DNA of 18,174 nucleotides from an uncultured Eubacteriales bacterium (GTDB lineage: Bacteria > Bacillota > Clostridia > Peptostreptococcales > Anaerovoracaceae): the NCBI GenBank assembly GCA_902765035.1, contig CACWYF010000015.1, positions 1-18,174 on the forward strand, written 5' to 3'. The notes under the pieces were generated by a model. That model ran no database searches, had not been told where the DNA came from, and saw only the letters and a list, made by a program, of their open reading frames with translations. The position numbers were made by a program, and so were the translations under genes. Positions 1 through 6,973 of the stretch are shown here, in pieces (the first letter of the stretch is position 1; each line of letters starts with the position of its first letter).

Positions 1-1
1 A

Positions 2-220
2 GACGGCGTTGAAGGGGCATGTCTCTTCAAGGAGACTGATGAGAACAATGTCCGTGCAAGCCTCAGAGGAAGAAGCTATGTCAACATGGCCAAGGCTGCC
101 GCATCATTCGGCGGCGGCGGACATACTCTCGCGGCAGGCTGCTCATTCAATAAGTCCCTGCAGGAAGCATCGAAGCTGCTGATACCCGTGCTTATCGATG
201 CTATCAATGTCAGGCACTGA
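2..220 (+). CDS. nrnA: DHH/DHHA1-family phosphoesterase, C-terminal end (NrnA-like), partial
   Basis: The window opens inside this gene; 73 codons and the stop (TGA 218-220) are visible. The fragment contains SLRGRSYVNMAKAAASFGGGGH followed by LAAGC. The arginine-containing strand and the GGGGH loop are the signature of the DHHA1 substrate-binding domain of bifunctional oligoribonuclease/PAP phosphatases (NrnA) and of RecJ-type proteins. NrnA degrades short RNA oligomers and dephosphorylates 3'-phosphoadenosine 5'-phosphate in the cytoplasm. The position directly before truB and ribF is the usual Bacillota arrangement and favours NrnA over RecJ. The catalytic DHH domain lies outside the window, so the subfamily rests on the tail and on context. 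The gap to truB is 27 bases with no terminator, so co-transcription is likely. Confidence 0.85.
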   Translation, partial: DGVEGACLFKETDENNVRASLRGRSYVNMAKAAASFGGGGHTLAAGCSFNKSLQEASKLLIPVLIDAINVRH

Positions 221-247
221 CATGTGCATAACGGAGAATGGTGATCA

Positions 248-1171
248 ATGACTGACGGGATTATCAATGTAAACAAGCCTGAAGGATGGACTTCACAGGA
301 CATATGCGCCAAACTCCGCCACAGGCTGCACATAAAGAAAATCGGACACCCAGGAACGCTCGACCCTATGGCTACGGGCGTTTTGCCTGTATGTATCGGA
401 AAAGTGACGAGGATCATCGAGTATTTTGACGATGACCGCAAGACATATCATGCATGCATGAAACTCGGATACACTTCGGACACGCTGGATGTCTGGGGAA
501 ATGTCGAAGGATCCGGTGACTACAGCTGCGTTACAGAAGAAATGATAATGTCAACTTTTGCCGCATATACCGGGATCATCGAGCAGATACCGCCAAAATA
601 TTCCGCTCTCAGGATAAACGGAAAGAGAGCATACGATCTTGCGAGAGAGGGTAAGGATTTTGAGATCAGATCCCGCAGGATCATGATATATGACAATACT
701 GTTACCGGAATCCACCTTGATTCCGGGGAGGTGGAATTCGATGTGACGTGTTCCAAGGGCACTTACATCCGGACGATATGTGACGATATCGGAATGACTC
801 TCGGCTGCGGGGCGGTCATGTCCTCTCTGGAAAGAACGGCAAGCGGCTGCTTCAGGGCAGAAGACTCGCATGGTATCGATGAACTTGTCAGAATGACGGA
901 TGAAGAGCTTGCTGAATGCATGATCCCGATGGACCATACGCTTGAAAAACTGGGAGCTGTCGTACTTGACGATAACCGTTTTACCGCTTTTATCAACGGA
1001 AACCCATCAGGAACAGGCTACAGGGTAGTCTCCGCATCGGACTTCACAGCCGGTGAAGCGGATAAATACCGCGGATGCAGCATATATAAGGTATACAGCG
1101 GCGGGATATTCCTCGGGACAGGATATATCAAAGGCAGAGATCTTATTCCTGCCAAAGTTATTTACAGATAG
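248..1171 (+). CDS. truB: tRNA pseudouridine(55) synthase TruB
   Basis: This 307-residue cytoplasmic enzyme isomerises uridine 55 in the T-loop of tRNAs. The N-terminus has the family opening NVNKPEGWTSQDI, and the catalytic motif GHPGTLDPMATGVLP follows at residues 33-47, with the nucleophilic aspartate at D39. Further family motifs are the KTYHACMKLGYTSDTLD segment and TCSKGTYIRTICDDIG near residues 168-184. The roughly 70-residue end after residue 235 fits the TruB C-terminal domain. The length is normal for the family. The ATG at 248 has a GGAG at 233-236 (11 bases upstream) and is the only start that keeps the NKPEGWTS motif near the N-terminus. The gene lies 27 bases after the nrnA-like gene and 4 bases before ribF, as in a typical Bacillota operon. 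Confidence 0.96.
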   Translation: MTDGIINVNKPEGWTSQDICAKLRHRLHIKKIGHPGTLDPMATGVLPVCIGKVTRIIEYFDDDRKTYHACMKLGYTSDTLDVWGNVEGSGDYSCVTEEMIMSTFAAYTGIIEQIPPKYSALRINGKRAYDLAREGKDFEIRSRRIMIYDNTVTGIHLDSGEVEFDVTCSKGTYIRTICDDIGMTLGCGAVMSSLERTASGCFRAEDSHGIDELVRMTDEELAECMIPMDHTLEKLGAVVLDDNRFTAFINGNPSGTGYRVVSASDFTAGEADKYRGCSIYKVYSGGIFLGTGYIKGRDLIPAKVIYR

Positions 1172-1175
1172 AACA

Positions 1176-2147
1176 ATGCAGATATACAGTAGTTTTGAAC
1201 AACTGAATATTGAGGAGAAGACTTCGGTCGCTCTGGGAAACTTTGACGGCCTGCATGTCGGGCACCGCGAGATAATGCTGGATGCGATCAGGTCTGCACA
1301 AAAGAACGGGCTCAGGTCCCTTTGCTTCACCTTTTCAAATCATCCGTTCAACTTCATCCTGCAGAGACCGGATGATGACCCGGATGCAGTCAAGCTGATC
1401 TGCACCGAGGAGGAGAAGACCGGACTGGTACGTGACATGGGATTTGACATCCTTGTCAATGTTCCTTTCGATGAGACTGTAATGAAGATGAGAGCGCATG
1501 CTTTCTTTGAAGATATAATCCTCGGAAAGCTCAATGCGGGCTGTGTATCAGTAGGATTCAACTATACATACGGCGCGAGAGCTGAGGGCAAGCCGGACGA
1601 TCTCGTCAGGGAGTGCCGTGAGGCAGGGGTGGAAGTCAACATCCATGAGCCTGTCACCATCGGCGGCAGAGTAGTCAGCTCAACTCTCATAAGGGAGATG
1701 ATTAGCACCGGCAACATGGAACGAACGGCAATGTACCTCGGAAGGCCGTATTCATTCAGCGGAACGATAGCTCACGGCAGACACATAGGTACCTCCAACG
1801 GGTTCCCGACCATCAATATACCTGCACCTGCAAGGCAGATGCTGCCACCCAACGGAGTATATTTCAGCCGGACAGTGATTGACGGGCTTGAGTACAAGAG
1901 CATCTCCAATATCGGAGTGAATCCTACAGTCAGTCAGACCGACGAGCAGACTGAGCTCAGAACAAGGCCGGACAAGAATATAGAGACACATATCTTCGAT
2001 TTTGACAGAGACATATACGGAAAAGACGTGTCAGTCTATTTCGATCACTTCTCAAGGGGTGAGAGAAAATTCAGGTCGAGAGAAGAGCTGTTCGAGCAGA
2101 TCTCACGCGACTGCGATCAGGCGAGAGCTTACCACTATTCAGAATAA
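1176..2147 (+). CDS. ribF: Bifunctional riboflavin kinase/FAD synthetase RibF
   Basis: This 323-residue cytoplasmic enzyme converts riboflavin to FMN and then to FAD. The N-terminal adenylyltransferase domain shows ALGNFDGLHVGHREIM (residues 19-34), with the GHR of the nucleotidyltransferase HxGH-like loop. The C-terminal flavokinase domain begins near residue 188 with GRPYSFSGTIAHG and contains GFPTIN (the PTxN metal/ATP motif), NGVYFS, SNIGVNPT and ETHIFDFDRDIYG. The frame stays open upstream to an ATG at 1053, but that start would overlap truB by 119 bases and adds 41 unrelated residues. The ATG at 1176 starts four bases after the truB stop and gives the normal N-terminus. It has no clear Shine-Dalgarno sequence, so translation is probably coupled to truB. 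No clear terminator follows. Confidence 0.95.
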   Translation: MQIYSSFEQLNIEEKTSVALGNFDGLHVGHREIMLDAIRSAQKNGLRSLCFTFSNHPFNFILQRPDDDPDAVKLICTEEEKTGLVRDMGFDILVNVPFDETVMKMRAHAFFEDIILGKLNAGCVSVGFNYTYGARAEGKPDDLVRECREAGVEVNIHEPVTIGGRVVSSTLIREMISTGNMERTAMYLGRPYSFSGTIAHGRHIGTSNGFPTINIPAPARQMLPPNGVYFSRTVIDGLEYKSISNIGVNPTVSQTDEQTELRTRPDKNIETHIFDFDRDIYGKDVSVYFDHFSRGERKFRSREELFEQISRDCDQARAYHYSE

Positions 2148-2178
2148 TTACGCTTTTGCATCATGCGAAAAAAAGTGA

Positions 2179-2207
2179 TAGACAATAACGTGCATTCATG
2201 TTATGAT
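2179..2207 (+). promoter_or_regulatory. Sigma-A type promoter of rpsO
   Basis: A -35 box TAGACA (2179-2184) and a -10 box TATGAT (2202-2207) are separated by exactly 17 bases. Each box differs from the vegetative consensus at one or two positions. It lies between ribF and rpsO and predicts a transcript start near 2214, about 100 bases before the rpsO start codon. Confidence 0.7.
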
Positions 2208-2213
2208 ATGCGC

Positions 2214-2301
2214 GTTGCTGTGAAGACAGCATAAATATTTATTACCCAGGCTTCAGGAATTCGGGTTCTCGACGGTTCCGCAGCCCGGGCGAACTACAGA
2301 A
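2214..2301 (+). promoter_or_regulatory. Structured rpsO leader, possible S15 autoregulatory site
   Basis: The predicted 5' leader contains a perfect hairpin TGCTGT-GAAG-ACAGCA (2216-2231). A second stem is formed by CGGGTT (2262-2267) and AGCCCG (2282-2287), with a G-U pair next to G-C pairs. An outer pairing of CCCAGGC (2245-2251) with GCCCGGG (2283-2289) has one mismatch and competes with the second stem. S15 represses its own mRNA in many bacteria through leader structures that mimic its 16S site with adjacent G-U/G-C pairs. That this leader does so is an inference from position and base pairing; no consensus was matched. Confidence 0.4.
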
Positions 2302-2315
2302 AAGGAGAAAGAAAC

Positions 2316-2582
2316 ATGCTTACTAAGGAAAAGAAACAGGAAATCATCAAAGAGTACGCACTCAAAGAAGGCGATACAGGTTCCCCTGAGGTTCAGGTTG
2401 CTATTCTTACTTACAGAATCAACGATCTGAATGAGCACCTCAAAGAGCATCACAAGGACTTCCATTCAAGAAGAGGTCTGCTCAAGATGGTAGGACAGAG
2501 AAGAAGCCTTCTTAAGTACCTCAGAGAGACAGACATCGAGAGATACAGAAGCCTCATCGCACGTCTCGGACTGAGAAAGTAA
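2316..2582 (+). CDS. rpsO: 30S ribosomal protein S15
   Basis: This 88-residue protein has the standard S15 length and sequence throughout. Visible motifs are [17 protein letters not shown] (residues 19-35), [18 protein letters not shown] and [11 protein letters not shown] ending in IARLGLRK. S15 binds the central domain of 16S rRNA (helix 22 and the 20/21/22 junction) and nucleates platform assembly of the small subunit. The ATG at 2316 is preceded by AGGAG at 2303-2307 with 8-base spacing. The gene has its own promoter and leader and is followed by a hairpin before pnp, the usual rpsO-pnp arrangement. Confidence 0.98.
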   Translation: MLTKEKKQEIIKEYALKEGDTGSPEVQVAILTYRINDLNEHLKEHHKDFHSRRGLLKMVGQRRSLLKYLRETDIERYRSLIARLGLRK

Positions 2583-2593
2583 TTTGTGACATT

Positions 2594-2622
2594 AAAGCGG
2601 GAGTGGTTATGACTCCCGCTTT
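2594..2622 (+). terminator. Hairpin between rpsO and pnp
   Basis: A perfect 11-bp stem AAAGCGGGAGT (2594-2604) / ACTCCCGCTTT (2612-2622) encloses a 7-base loop. The stem ends in TTT but the following tract (GATTGTATATT) is not a strong U-run, so it may be an attenuating terminator or an mRNA-stabilising hairpin that lets some transcription into pnp. Confidence 0.7.
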
Positions 2623-2636
2623 GATTGTATATTAAA

Positions 2637-2650
2637 ATGCCTGAAGGCAT
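2637..2650 (+). promoter_or_regulatory. Small hairpin in the pnp leader
   Basis: ATGCC-TGAA-GGCAT forms a 5-bp stem with a tetraloop about 60 bases upstream of the pnp start. In other bacteria pnp is autoregulated through leader hairpins; whether this short one plays such a part cannot be told from the sequence. No convincing separate pnp promoter was found between the rpsO hairpin and the start codon. Confidence 0.3.
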
Positions 2651-2708
2651 CAGAGAAGTTAAAGCCCATCGAAAGAAGGAAATTAACAGGAAGGAGTTGT
2701 TAATAATA

Positions 2709-4826
2709 ATGGGTAGATTTGAAGATTACAGAACATATAAGACCGCTCTGGGCGGAAGACTGCTGCAGTTTGAGATCGGCAAGGTAGCTGAGCAGGCTAA
2801 CGGCGCTGTCACAGTAAGATATGGTGACACAGTAGTAAACTGCACAGTATGCGCAAGCAAAGAGCCTAAGCAGGACGTGGATTTCTTCCCTCTGACATGC
2901 AATTTTGAGGAGAAGATGTACGCTGTAGGCAAGATCCCGGGCGGATACATCAAGAGAGAAGGACGTCCGAGCGACAAGGCTACTCTCGTTTCGAGACTGA
3001 TCGACAGACCGCTCAGACCGCTTTTCCCTAAGGGATACAGAAATGATGTAGTTGTAACTGCAACTGCATGGTCAGTCGATGTTGACTGCCAGCCTGAGGT
3101 CGCAGCTCTGCTCGGTACATCCGCAGCTATCGCTATCTCTGACATTCCATGGGATGGCCCGACTGCAGGCGTTGTAGTAGGAATGGTAGACGGCGAGCTC
3201 GTTATCAACCCTACATTCGAACAGAGACAGGTATCTGACATCAACCTCACAGTATGCGGTACTGAAGAAGCCATCATGATGGTAGAAGCAGGCGCCAATG
3301 AGGTTCCTGAGGACAAGATGCTTGAGGCTATTCTCTTCGGCCATGAGGAAATCAAGAATATCTGCAGATTCATCAAGAACATCGTTGCTGAGGTAGGCAA
3401 GGAAAAGCAGTCCTACAAGGTATTCAAGGCAGGCGAGGATGTTGATGCTGCTGTAAGAGAATATGCAACTGCTAAGATGGTAGATGCTATCTACACATTT
3501 GAGAAGCAGGAAAGAATGGCAAACATGGATGCTGTAGCAGAGGACACCAAGGAGCATTTTGCTGAGGAGTTCGAAGGCAGAATGGCTGAGGTAGACGAGG
3601 TCCTCTACAACATCAAGAAGGAAGAAGTAAGACGCAGGATCCTTGATGAGGGCGTACGTCCTGATGACAGAGCTCTCAACGAGATCAGACCGCTCTGGAG
3701 CGAGACAGGATTCCTTCCGAGGACTCACGGATCCGGACTCTTCAAGAGAGGACAGACTCAGGTTCTTTCAGTATGCACACTTGCACCTCTTTCAGAGGCA
3801 CAGTATCTTGACGGCATCGATTCCGATGTAACACGCAAGAGATATATGCATCAGTACAACTTCCCTGGTTACTGCACAGGCGAGGCTAAGCCGAGCAGGT
3901 CACCTGGAAGAAGAGAAATAGGACACGGCGCTCTTGCTGAGAGAGCTCTTCTGCCTGTACTTCCAAGCGAAGAGGAATTCCCTTATGCAATCAGAGTCGT
4001 CTCTGAAGTGCTTTCATCAAATGGTTCATCATCAATGGCTTCCACTTGCGGTTCCTGCCTTGCACTGATGGATGCCGGTGTTCCTATCAAGAAGCCTGTA
4101 AGCGGTATCGCTATGGGTCTTATCGAGGGATTCAATGAGGATGGATCCAGCAGATTTGCTATCCTTTCCGATATCCAGGGAATGGAAGACTTCCTTGGTG
4201 ACATGGATTTCAAGGTTACAGGAACTCCTGATGGTGTTACTGCACTTCAGATGGATATCAAGGTTCACGGTCTCAGCAGAGAGATCCTTGAGCAGGCTCT
4301 TGAGCAGGCCAAGGTAGGCAGAGCACACATCCTTGAGAACATGCTCGAAGAGATCCCTGAGCCAAGAGCTGAGCTCAGCAAGTATGCTCCTAGATTCATC
4401 AGCATGAGAGTTGACCCTGACAAGATCAGACTGGTCATCGGACCTGGAGGAAAGACTGTCAACAGGATCGTTGACGAGACAGGCGCAAAGATCGATATCT
4501 CTGATGATGATGTCGGATTCATCGCTATCTATGCAGCTGATCAGGAAAGCGCTGAGGCGGCTAAGAGAGAGATCGAGCTTATCACAGCTGACGTTGAGGT
4601 AGGCAAGACTTATGAAGGCGAAGTCAAGAGAATCATGAACTTCGGCGCATTCATCGAGATCCTGCCTGGTAAGGAAGGTCTCCTGCACATCTCCAAGATG
4701 GCTAACCACAGAGTTGAGAAGGTCGAAGATGTCATGAACATCGGAGACAAGGTAACTGTAAAGGTTACAGAGATCGACAACCAGAACAGAATCAACCTCT
4801 CCAGAAAAGAACTGGTCAAGGACTGA
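2709..4826 (+). CDS. pnp: Polynucleotide phosphorylase (polyribonucleotide nucleotidyltransferase)
   Basis: This 705-residue enzyme degrades RNA 3'-to-5' by phosphorolysis as a cytoplasmic homotrimer. The first RNase PH domain carries [14 protein letters not shown] and [15 protein letters not shown] near the N-terminus. The second includes [18 protein letters not shown], the [14 protein letters not shown] segment and [22 protein letters not shown] starting near residue 497, which is the active-site region. A KH domain follows with [11 protein letters not shown] (the GxxG loop is GPGG), then an S1 domain from about residue 635 ([15 protein letters not shown] to RINLSRK). The frame is open upstream to 2625, but the ATG at 2709 gives the family N-terminus and has AAGGAG at 2691-2696. 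The length is normal. Confidence 0.97.
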   Translation: MGRFEDYRTYKTALGGRLLQFEIGKVAEQANGAVTVRYGDTVVNCTVCASKEPKQDVDFFPLTCNFEEKMYAVGKIPGGYIKREGRPSDKATLVSRLIDRPLRPLFPKGYRNDVVVTATAWSVDVDCQPEVAALLGTSAAIAISDIPWDGPTAGVVVGMVDGELVINPTFEQRQVSDINLTVCGTEEAIMMVEAGANEVPEDKMLEAILFGHEEIKNICRFIKNIVAEVGKEKQSYKVFKAGEDVDAAVREYATAKMVDAIYTFEKQERMANMDAVAEDTKEHFAEEFEGRMAEVDEVLYNIKKEEVRRRILDEGVRPDDRALNEIRPLWSETGFLPRTHGSGLFKRGQTQVLSVCTLAPLSEAQYLDGIDSDVTRKRYMHQYNFPGYCTGEAKPSRSPGRREIGHGALAERALLPVLPSEEEFPYAIRVVSEVLSSNGSSSMASTCGSCLALMDAGVPIKKPVSGIAMGLIEGFNEDGSSRFAILSDIQGMEDFLGDMDFKVTGTPDGVTALQMDIKVHGLSREILEQALEQAKVGRAHILENMLEEIPEPRAELSKYAPRFISMRVDPDKIRLVIGPGGKTVNRIVDETGAKIDISDDDVGFIAIYAADQESAEAAKREIELITADVEVGKTYEGEVKRIMNFGAFIEILPGKEGLLHISKMANHRVEKVEDVMNIGDKVTVKVTEIDNQNRINLSRKELVKD

Positions 4827-4850
4827 TCGACTGAAACAATATGACTTAAG

Positions 4851-4873
4851 GCGGGATTCACATCCCGCTTTTT
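4851..4873 (+). terminator. Rho-independent terminator after pnp
   Basis: A perfect 7-bp stem GCGGGAT (4851-4857) / ATCCCGC (4862-4868) with a TCAC loop is followed directly by five T residues. It lies 24 bases after the pnp stop and ends the housekeeping unit. Confidence 0.9.
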
Positions 4874-4904
4874 GTTATAATTGAAAGCGGAGGAAATGCA
4901 AATA

Positions 4905-5468
4905 ATGAAGAAGAGAATCACTTTCAATTCACCGGTAATCCTGAGCTTCGTGTTTGTAAGTCTGTGTGCTATGATCGCGAACTATCTTACTGCGGGTGTG
5001 AGCAACAGGCTGCTGTTTATGACATATCATTCTTCGCTTGCCAACCCGCTGACATATGTAAGATTCTTCACTCATGTTATAGGGCATGCAGGCTGGTCGC
5101 ACTATATCGGAAACATGATGTACATACTGCTGCTCGGACCGATGCTTGAGGAAAAATACGGAGCTGTCAATATAATGGAGCTGATTGGCGTTACTGCAGT
5201 AATCACTGCTCTGCTCAACTATTTTCTGTTTCCAGGAATAGCTCTGTGCGGTGCAAGCGGAGTTGTGTTTGCATTCATTCTCATGACATCATTCACGAGT
5301 TTCAAAGAAGGGGAGATCCCGCTGACTGTTATACTTGTAGCTGTGATTTTCCTTGGGCAGCAGGTTTATGAGGGGGTACTCCTTCAGGATAACGTATCAA
5401 ACCTTTCGCATATCGCAGGAGGGCTTGTCGGAGCATTCGTTGGGTATCAGCTGAACAAGAAGAAGTGA
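4905..5468 (+). CDS. Rhomboid-family intramembrane serine protease
   Basis: This 187-residue integral membrane protein is predicted to cleave transmembrane substrates within the bilayer. It has a run of hydrophobic segments and the rhomboid landmarks. WSHYIGN (residues 64-70) supplies the HxxxN oxyanion element (H66, N70), CGASG (115-119) supplies the nucleophile S118, and SHIAGG places the catalytic H169 in the last helix. The small size suits a minimal six-helix rhomboid. The frame is open back to a TTG at 4881 and an ATG at 4896, but GGAGG at 4889-4893 sits correctly (11 bases) only for the ATG at 4905. The gene follows the pnp terminator closely, so its own promoter is unclear. Its stop lies one base from the stop of the opposing gene. 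The substrate is unknown. Confidence 0.9.
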   Translation: MKKRITFNSPVILSFVFVSLCAMIANYLTAGVSNRLLFMTYHSSLANPLTYVRFFTHVIGHAGWSHYIGNMMYILLLGPMLEEKYGAVNIMELIGVTAVITALLNYFLFPGIALCGASGVVFAFILMTSFTSFKEGEIPLTVILVAVIFLGQQVYEGVLLQDNVSNLSHIAGGLVGAFVGYQLNKKK

Positions 5469-5469
5469 A

Positions 5470-5895
5470 CTATTTCTTGTCAGTATGTATCCCGCGCTTG
5501 CGCTTTTCGTTCTCGATGTTGTCTTTCGGGAACTCAACTGTATTGTCGCCGTCGTCATCCTCCGCGAAAATATCGTACTTTCCGAAGTTCTTTCTGATGG
5601 CGTCGATGTCAACGTTGATGTCTTTTGCCTTTTTCCTGAGATCCTCGGTGACATTGCGGATCATGTGGTCTATGTCACCTCTGAAAGAATCCTCTTCATA
5701 GTAGCTCTCGGTATCGATAGGGGGCTCTTCTTTGTCTTCTGCATTCTTGTCATCAGGATTACTGCGGACAGGAAAAGCGTGCGGATAGCGCTCGCGAACA
5801 GGGCGCGAATCTTCTTCCGCGCTGTTGATATATCTGACTATCGAATAGGCCAGAAGACATATTAACAATATCAGTCCGAGTAAGAATAGTGGCAT
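5470..5895 (-). CDS. Small membrane-anchored acidic protein of unknown function
   Basis: I do not recognise this 141-residue protein. Residues 2-20 form one hydrophobic segment (LFLLGLILLICLLAYSIV), probably an uncleaved N-terminal anchor. It is followed by a charged tail that is very acidic in the middle (EDKEEPPIDTES) and basic at the end (NEKRKRGIHTDKK). A helical stretch around residues 73-105 (GDIDHMIRNVTEDLRKKAKD and on) may be a coiled or protein-binding region. The start lies 12 bases after the rRNA pseudouridine synthase stop with no clear Shine-Dalgarno, which suggests translational coupling in one leftward operon. It is convergent with the rhomboid gene with only one base between the stop codons. 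It is supported as a real gene by full use of the space and membrane-like N-terminus, not by homology. Confidence 0.7.
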   Translation of the reverse strand: MPLFLLGLILLICLLAYSIVRYINSAEEDSRPVRERYPHAFPVRSNPDDKNAEDKEEPPIDTESYYEEDSFRGDIDHMIRNVTEDLRKKAKDINVDIDAIRKNFGKYDIFAEDDDGDNTVEFPKDNIENEKRKRGIHTDKK

Positions 5896-5907
5896 AATAG
5901 TAAATTA

Positions 5908-6660
5908 CTACAATTTGAGGAGACTGTCCACTTCTTCCTCTGTGAGGCGGCGGTACTCGCCGGGAAGGAGAGTCTCGTCGAGTTCGAGAGGTCCCATGGT
6001 GAGCCTTTTGAGGTACATGACTTCGCATCCGATCGAGCTGAACATGCGCTTGATCTGGTGGAACTTGCCTTCGCGTATGGTTATGTTTACTTCTGTCATC
6101 ACCGAGTTCTCGAGCGAATCATTTTCGATAGCTGCATAGAGGTCGTCGGTGACGCGGCTGAGTATTTCAAGGTCAGCAGGCATGCATTCAAGTCCGTCAG
6201 GAAGTACGAGTCCATCGGAAAAAGCCCTGATATCTCTCTCGGTAACATCTCCCATGATGACGGCATAATATGTCTTGTCCACGTGATGCTTTGGAGACAG
6301 CATGCGGTGTGCAAGCTCTCCGTTGTTGGTTATAAGCATCAGGCCTTCGGTATCGCGGTCGAGTCTGCCGGCGGGGAATAGATCTTTTCGTTTCTGTTCA
6401 GCGATAAGATCCACAACTGTCTCTTCGAATGTATCATCACTTGCACTTATGATGCCTGCCGGCTTATTTAACATGTAATAAACGAATTCCTCGTACAATA
6501 TTGGTTCACCATTGAGTTCAACAAGTGAATCCGTTTGCACCTTGCAGCCGGGGTCTTTGATTGTGTGACCATCGACACTTACCCGTCCTGATTTTATTTC
6601 TTTTCTGACTTCGTTTCGCGTGCCAACGCCCATCTCAGCCAGGAATCTGTCCAGTCTCAT
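5908..6660 (-). CDS. RsuA-family rRNA pseudouridine synthase
   Basis: This 250-residue enzyme converts a specific uridine in ribosomal RNA to pseudouridine. An S4-type RNA-binding domain occupies about residues 1-50 (MRLDRFLAEMGVGTRNEVRK, then GRVSVDGHTIKDPGCKV). The catalytic domain carries LNKPAGIISA and PAGRLDRDTEGLMLITNNG, with the conserved catalytic aspartate at D101. HVDKTYYAVI and REGKFHQIKRMF are further RsuA/RluB/E/F-family motifs. Whether the target is 16S (RsuA) or 23S RNA (RluB-like) cannot be settled; the length and motif set favour the RsuA group. The ATG at 6660 has GAGG at 6670-6673 with 9-base spacing. The gene probably heads a leftward operon with the acidic membrane protein. 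Confidence 0.92.
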   Translation of the reverse strand: MRLDRFLAEMGVGTRNEVRKEIKSGRVSVDGHTIKDPGCKVQTDSLVELNGEPILYEEFVYYMLNKPAGIISASDDTFEETVVDLIAEQKRKDLFPAGRLDRDTEGLMLITNNGELAHRMLSPKHHVDKTYYAVIMGDVTERDIRAFSDGLVLPDGLECMPADLEILSRVTDDLYAAIENDSLENSVMTEVNITIREGKFHQIKRMFSSIGCEVMYLKRLTMGPLELDETLLPGEYRRLTEEEVDSLLKL

Positions 6661-6800
6661 AATGTGATGCCTCTATACAACAGCCGCCGATAGTCCTGCC
6701 TATATAGGCGGCAGGGCCTTTCTTCCGCCGTCGGTGTGGATTAACGATCCGGAACTGCGGCAGCCATGGACTATCTGAATGGTGCCTCGGATCTGATAAA

Positions 6801-6829
6801 AGTATACCACAAGTGGTAATTGCTTCATA
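6801..6829 (-). promoter_or_regulatory. Possible leftward promoter with an overlapping palindromic operator
   Basis: On the minus strand TATACT (6806-6801) is a good -10 box, but the region 17-18 bases upstream has only a weak -35 match. The perfect inverted repeat TACCAC-AA-GTGGTA (6805-6818) overlaps the upstream edge of this -10 box, where a repressor could sit. A start near 6794 would give a leader of about 134 bases. Confidence 0.35.
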
Positions 6830-6887
6830 ATCCATAATGCCGGATGACTCAAAATCAAGCAAATACAGATCTGCAATAACGGAATTG

Positions 6888-6914
6888 TTGACTATTATTT
6901 ATTTACAATAATAA
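6888..6914 (+). promoter_or_regulatory. Possible rightward promoter of the 204-residue membrane protein
   Basis: TTGACT (6888-6893) is a strong -35 match, and AT-rich candidates for -10 follow, the best being TAATAA (6909-6914) at a short 15-base spacing. The exact -10 box is uncertain because the whole stretch is AT-rich. Confidence 0.3.
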
Positions 6915-6973
6915 AAAATGATAAATTTATACATATAGAGAAAAATATCTTTCTCGAAAGAACGGAGCAATAT

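Larger units (their letters stand above)
6661..6973. other. Divergent intergenic region with a structured leftward leader
   Basis: This 313-base stretch separates the leftward rRNA pseudouridine synthase from the rightward membrane protein. Its left half is GC-rich and full of inverted repeats. On the minus strand, GGCGG (6725-6729), GCCGCC (6707-6712) and GGCGGC (6683-6688) can pair in mutually exclusive ways; CCTGCC/GGCAGG (6695-6700 with 6710-6715 on the plus strand) and the 12-base palindrome GCCTATATAGGC (6698-6709) add further options. Its right half (about 6860-6960) is strongly AT-rich and should hold the rightward promoter. An open frame of 75 codons on the minus strand here has no family features and is not called. 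Confidence 0.6.

Noticed and set aside
1053..1175. Upstream ATG extending ribF by 41 residues
   Set aside because: It would overlap truB by 119 bases, and the added residues do not belong to the RibF family; the ATG at 1176 gives the normal N-terminus.
2153..2174. Terminator after ribF
   Set aside because: CTTTTGCAT and ATGCGAAAAAAAG can form a weak A/T-rich hairpin with a bulge, but no T-run follows on the plus strand, so it is not called.
2625..2708. Upstream ATG extending pnp by 28 residues
   Set aside because: The region contains the pnp leader hairpin and the AAGGAG that serves the ATG at 2709; the family N-terminus starts at [10 protein letters not shown].
2726..3728. Long minus-strand open frames (218-225 codons) inside pnp
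   Set aside because: They lie antisense to a highly conserved gene, show no family motifs and reflect its codon bias.
5485..5865. 126-codon plus-strand frame opposite the acidic membrane protein
   Set aside because: It is a mirror of the minus-strand gene; the minus frame has a membrane segment, fits the operon and ends next to the rhomboid stop, whereas the plus frame has no ribosome binding site.
6635..6862. 75-codon minus-strand ORF upstream of the pseudouridine synthase
   Set aside because: It runs through the structured leader and into the next gene's start, and its product has no recognisable features.
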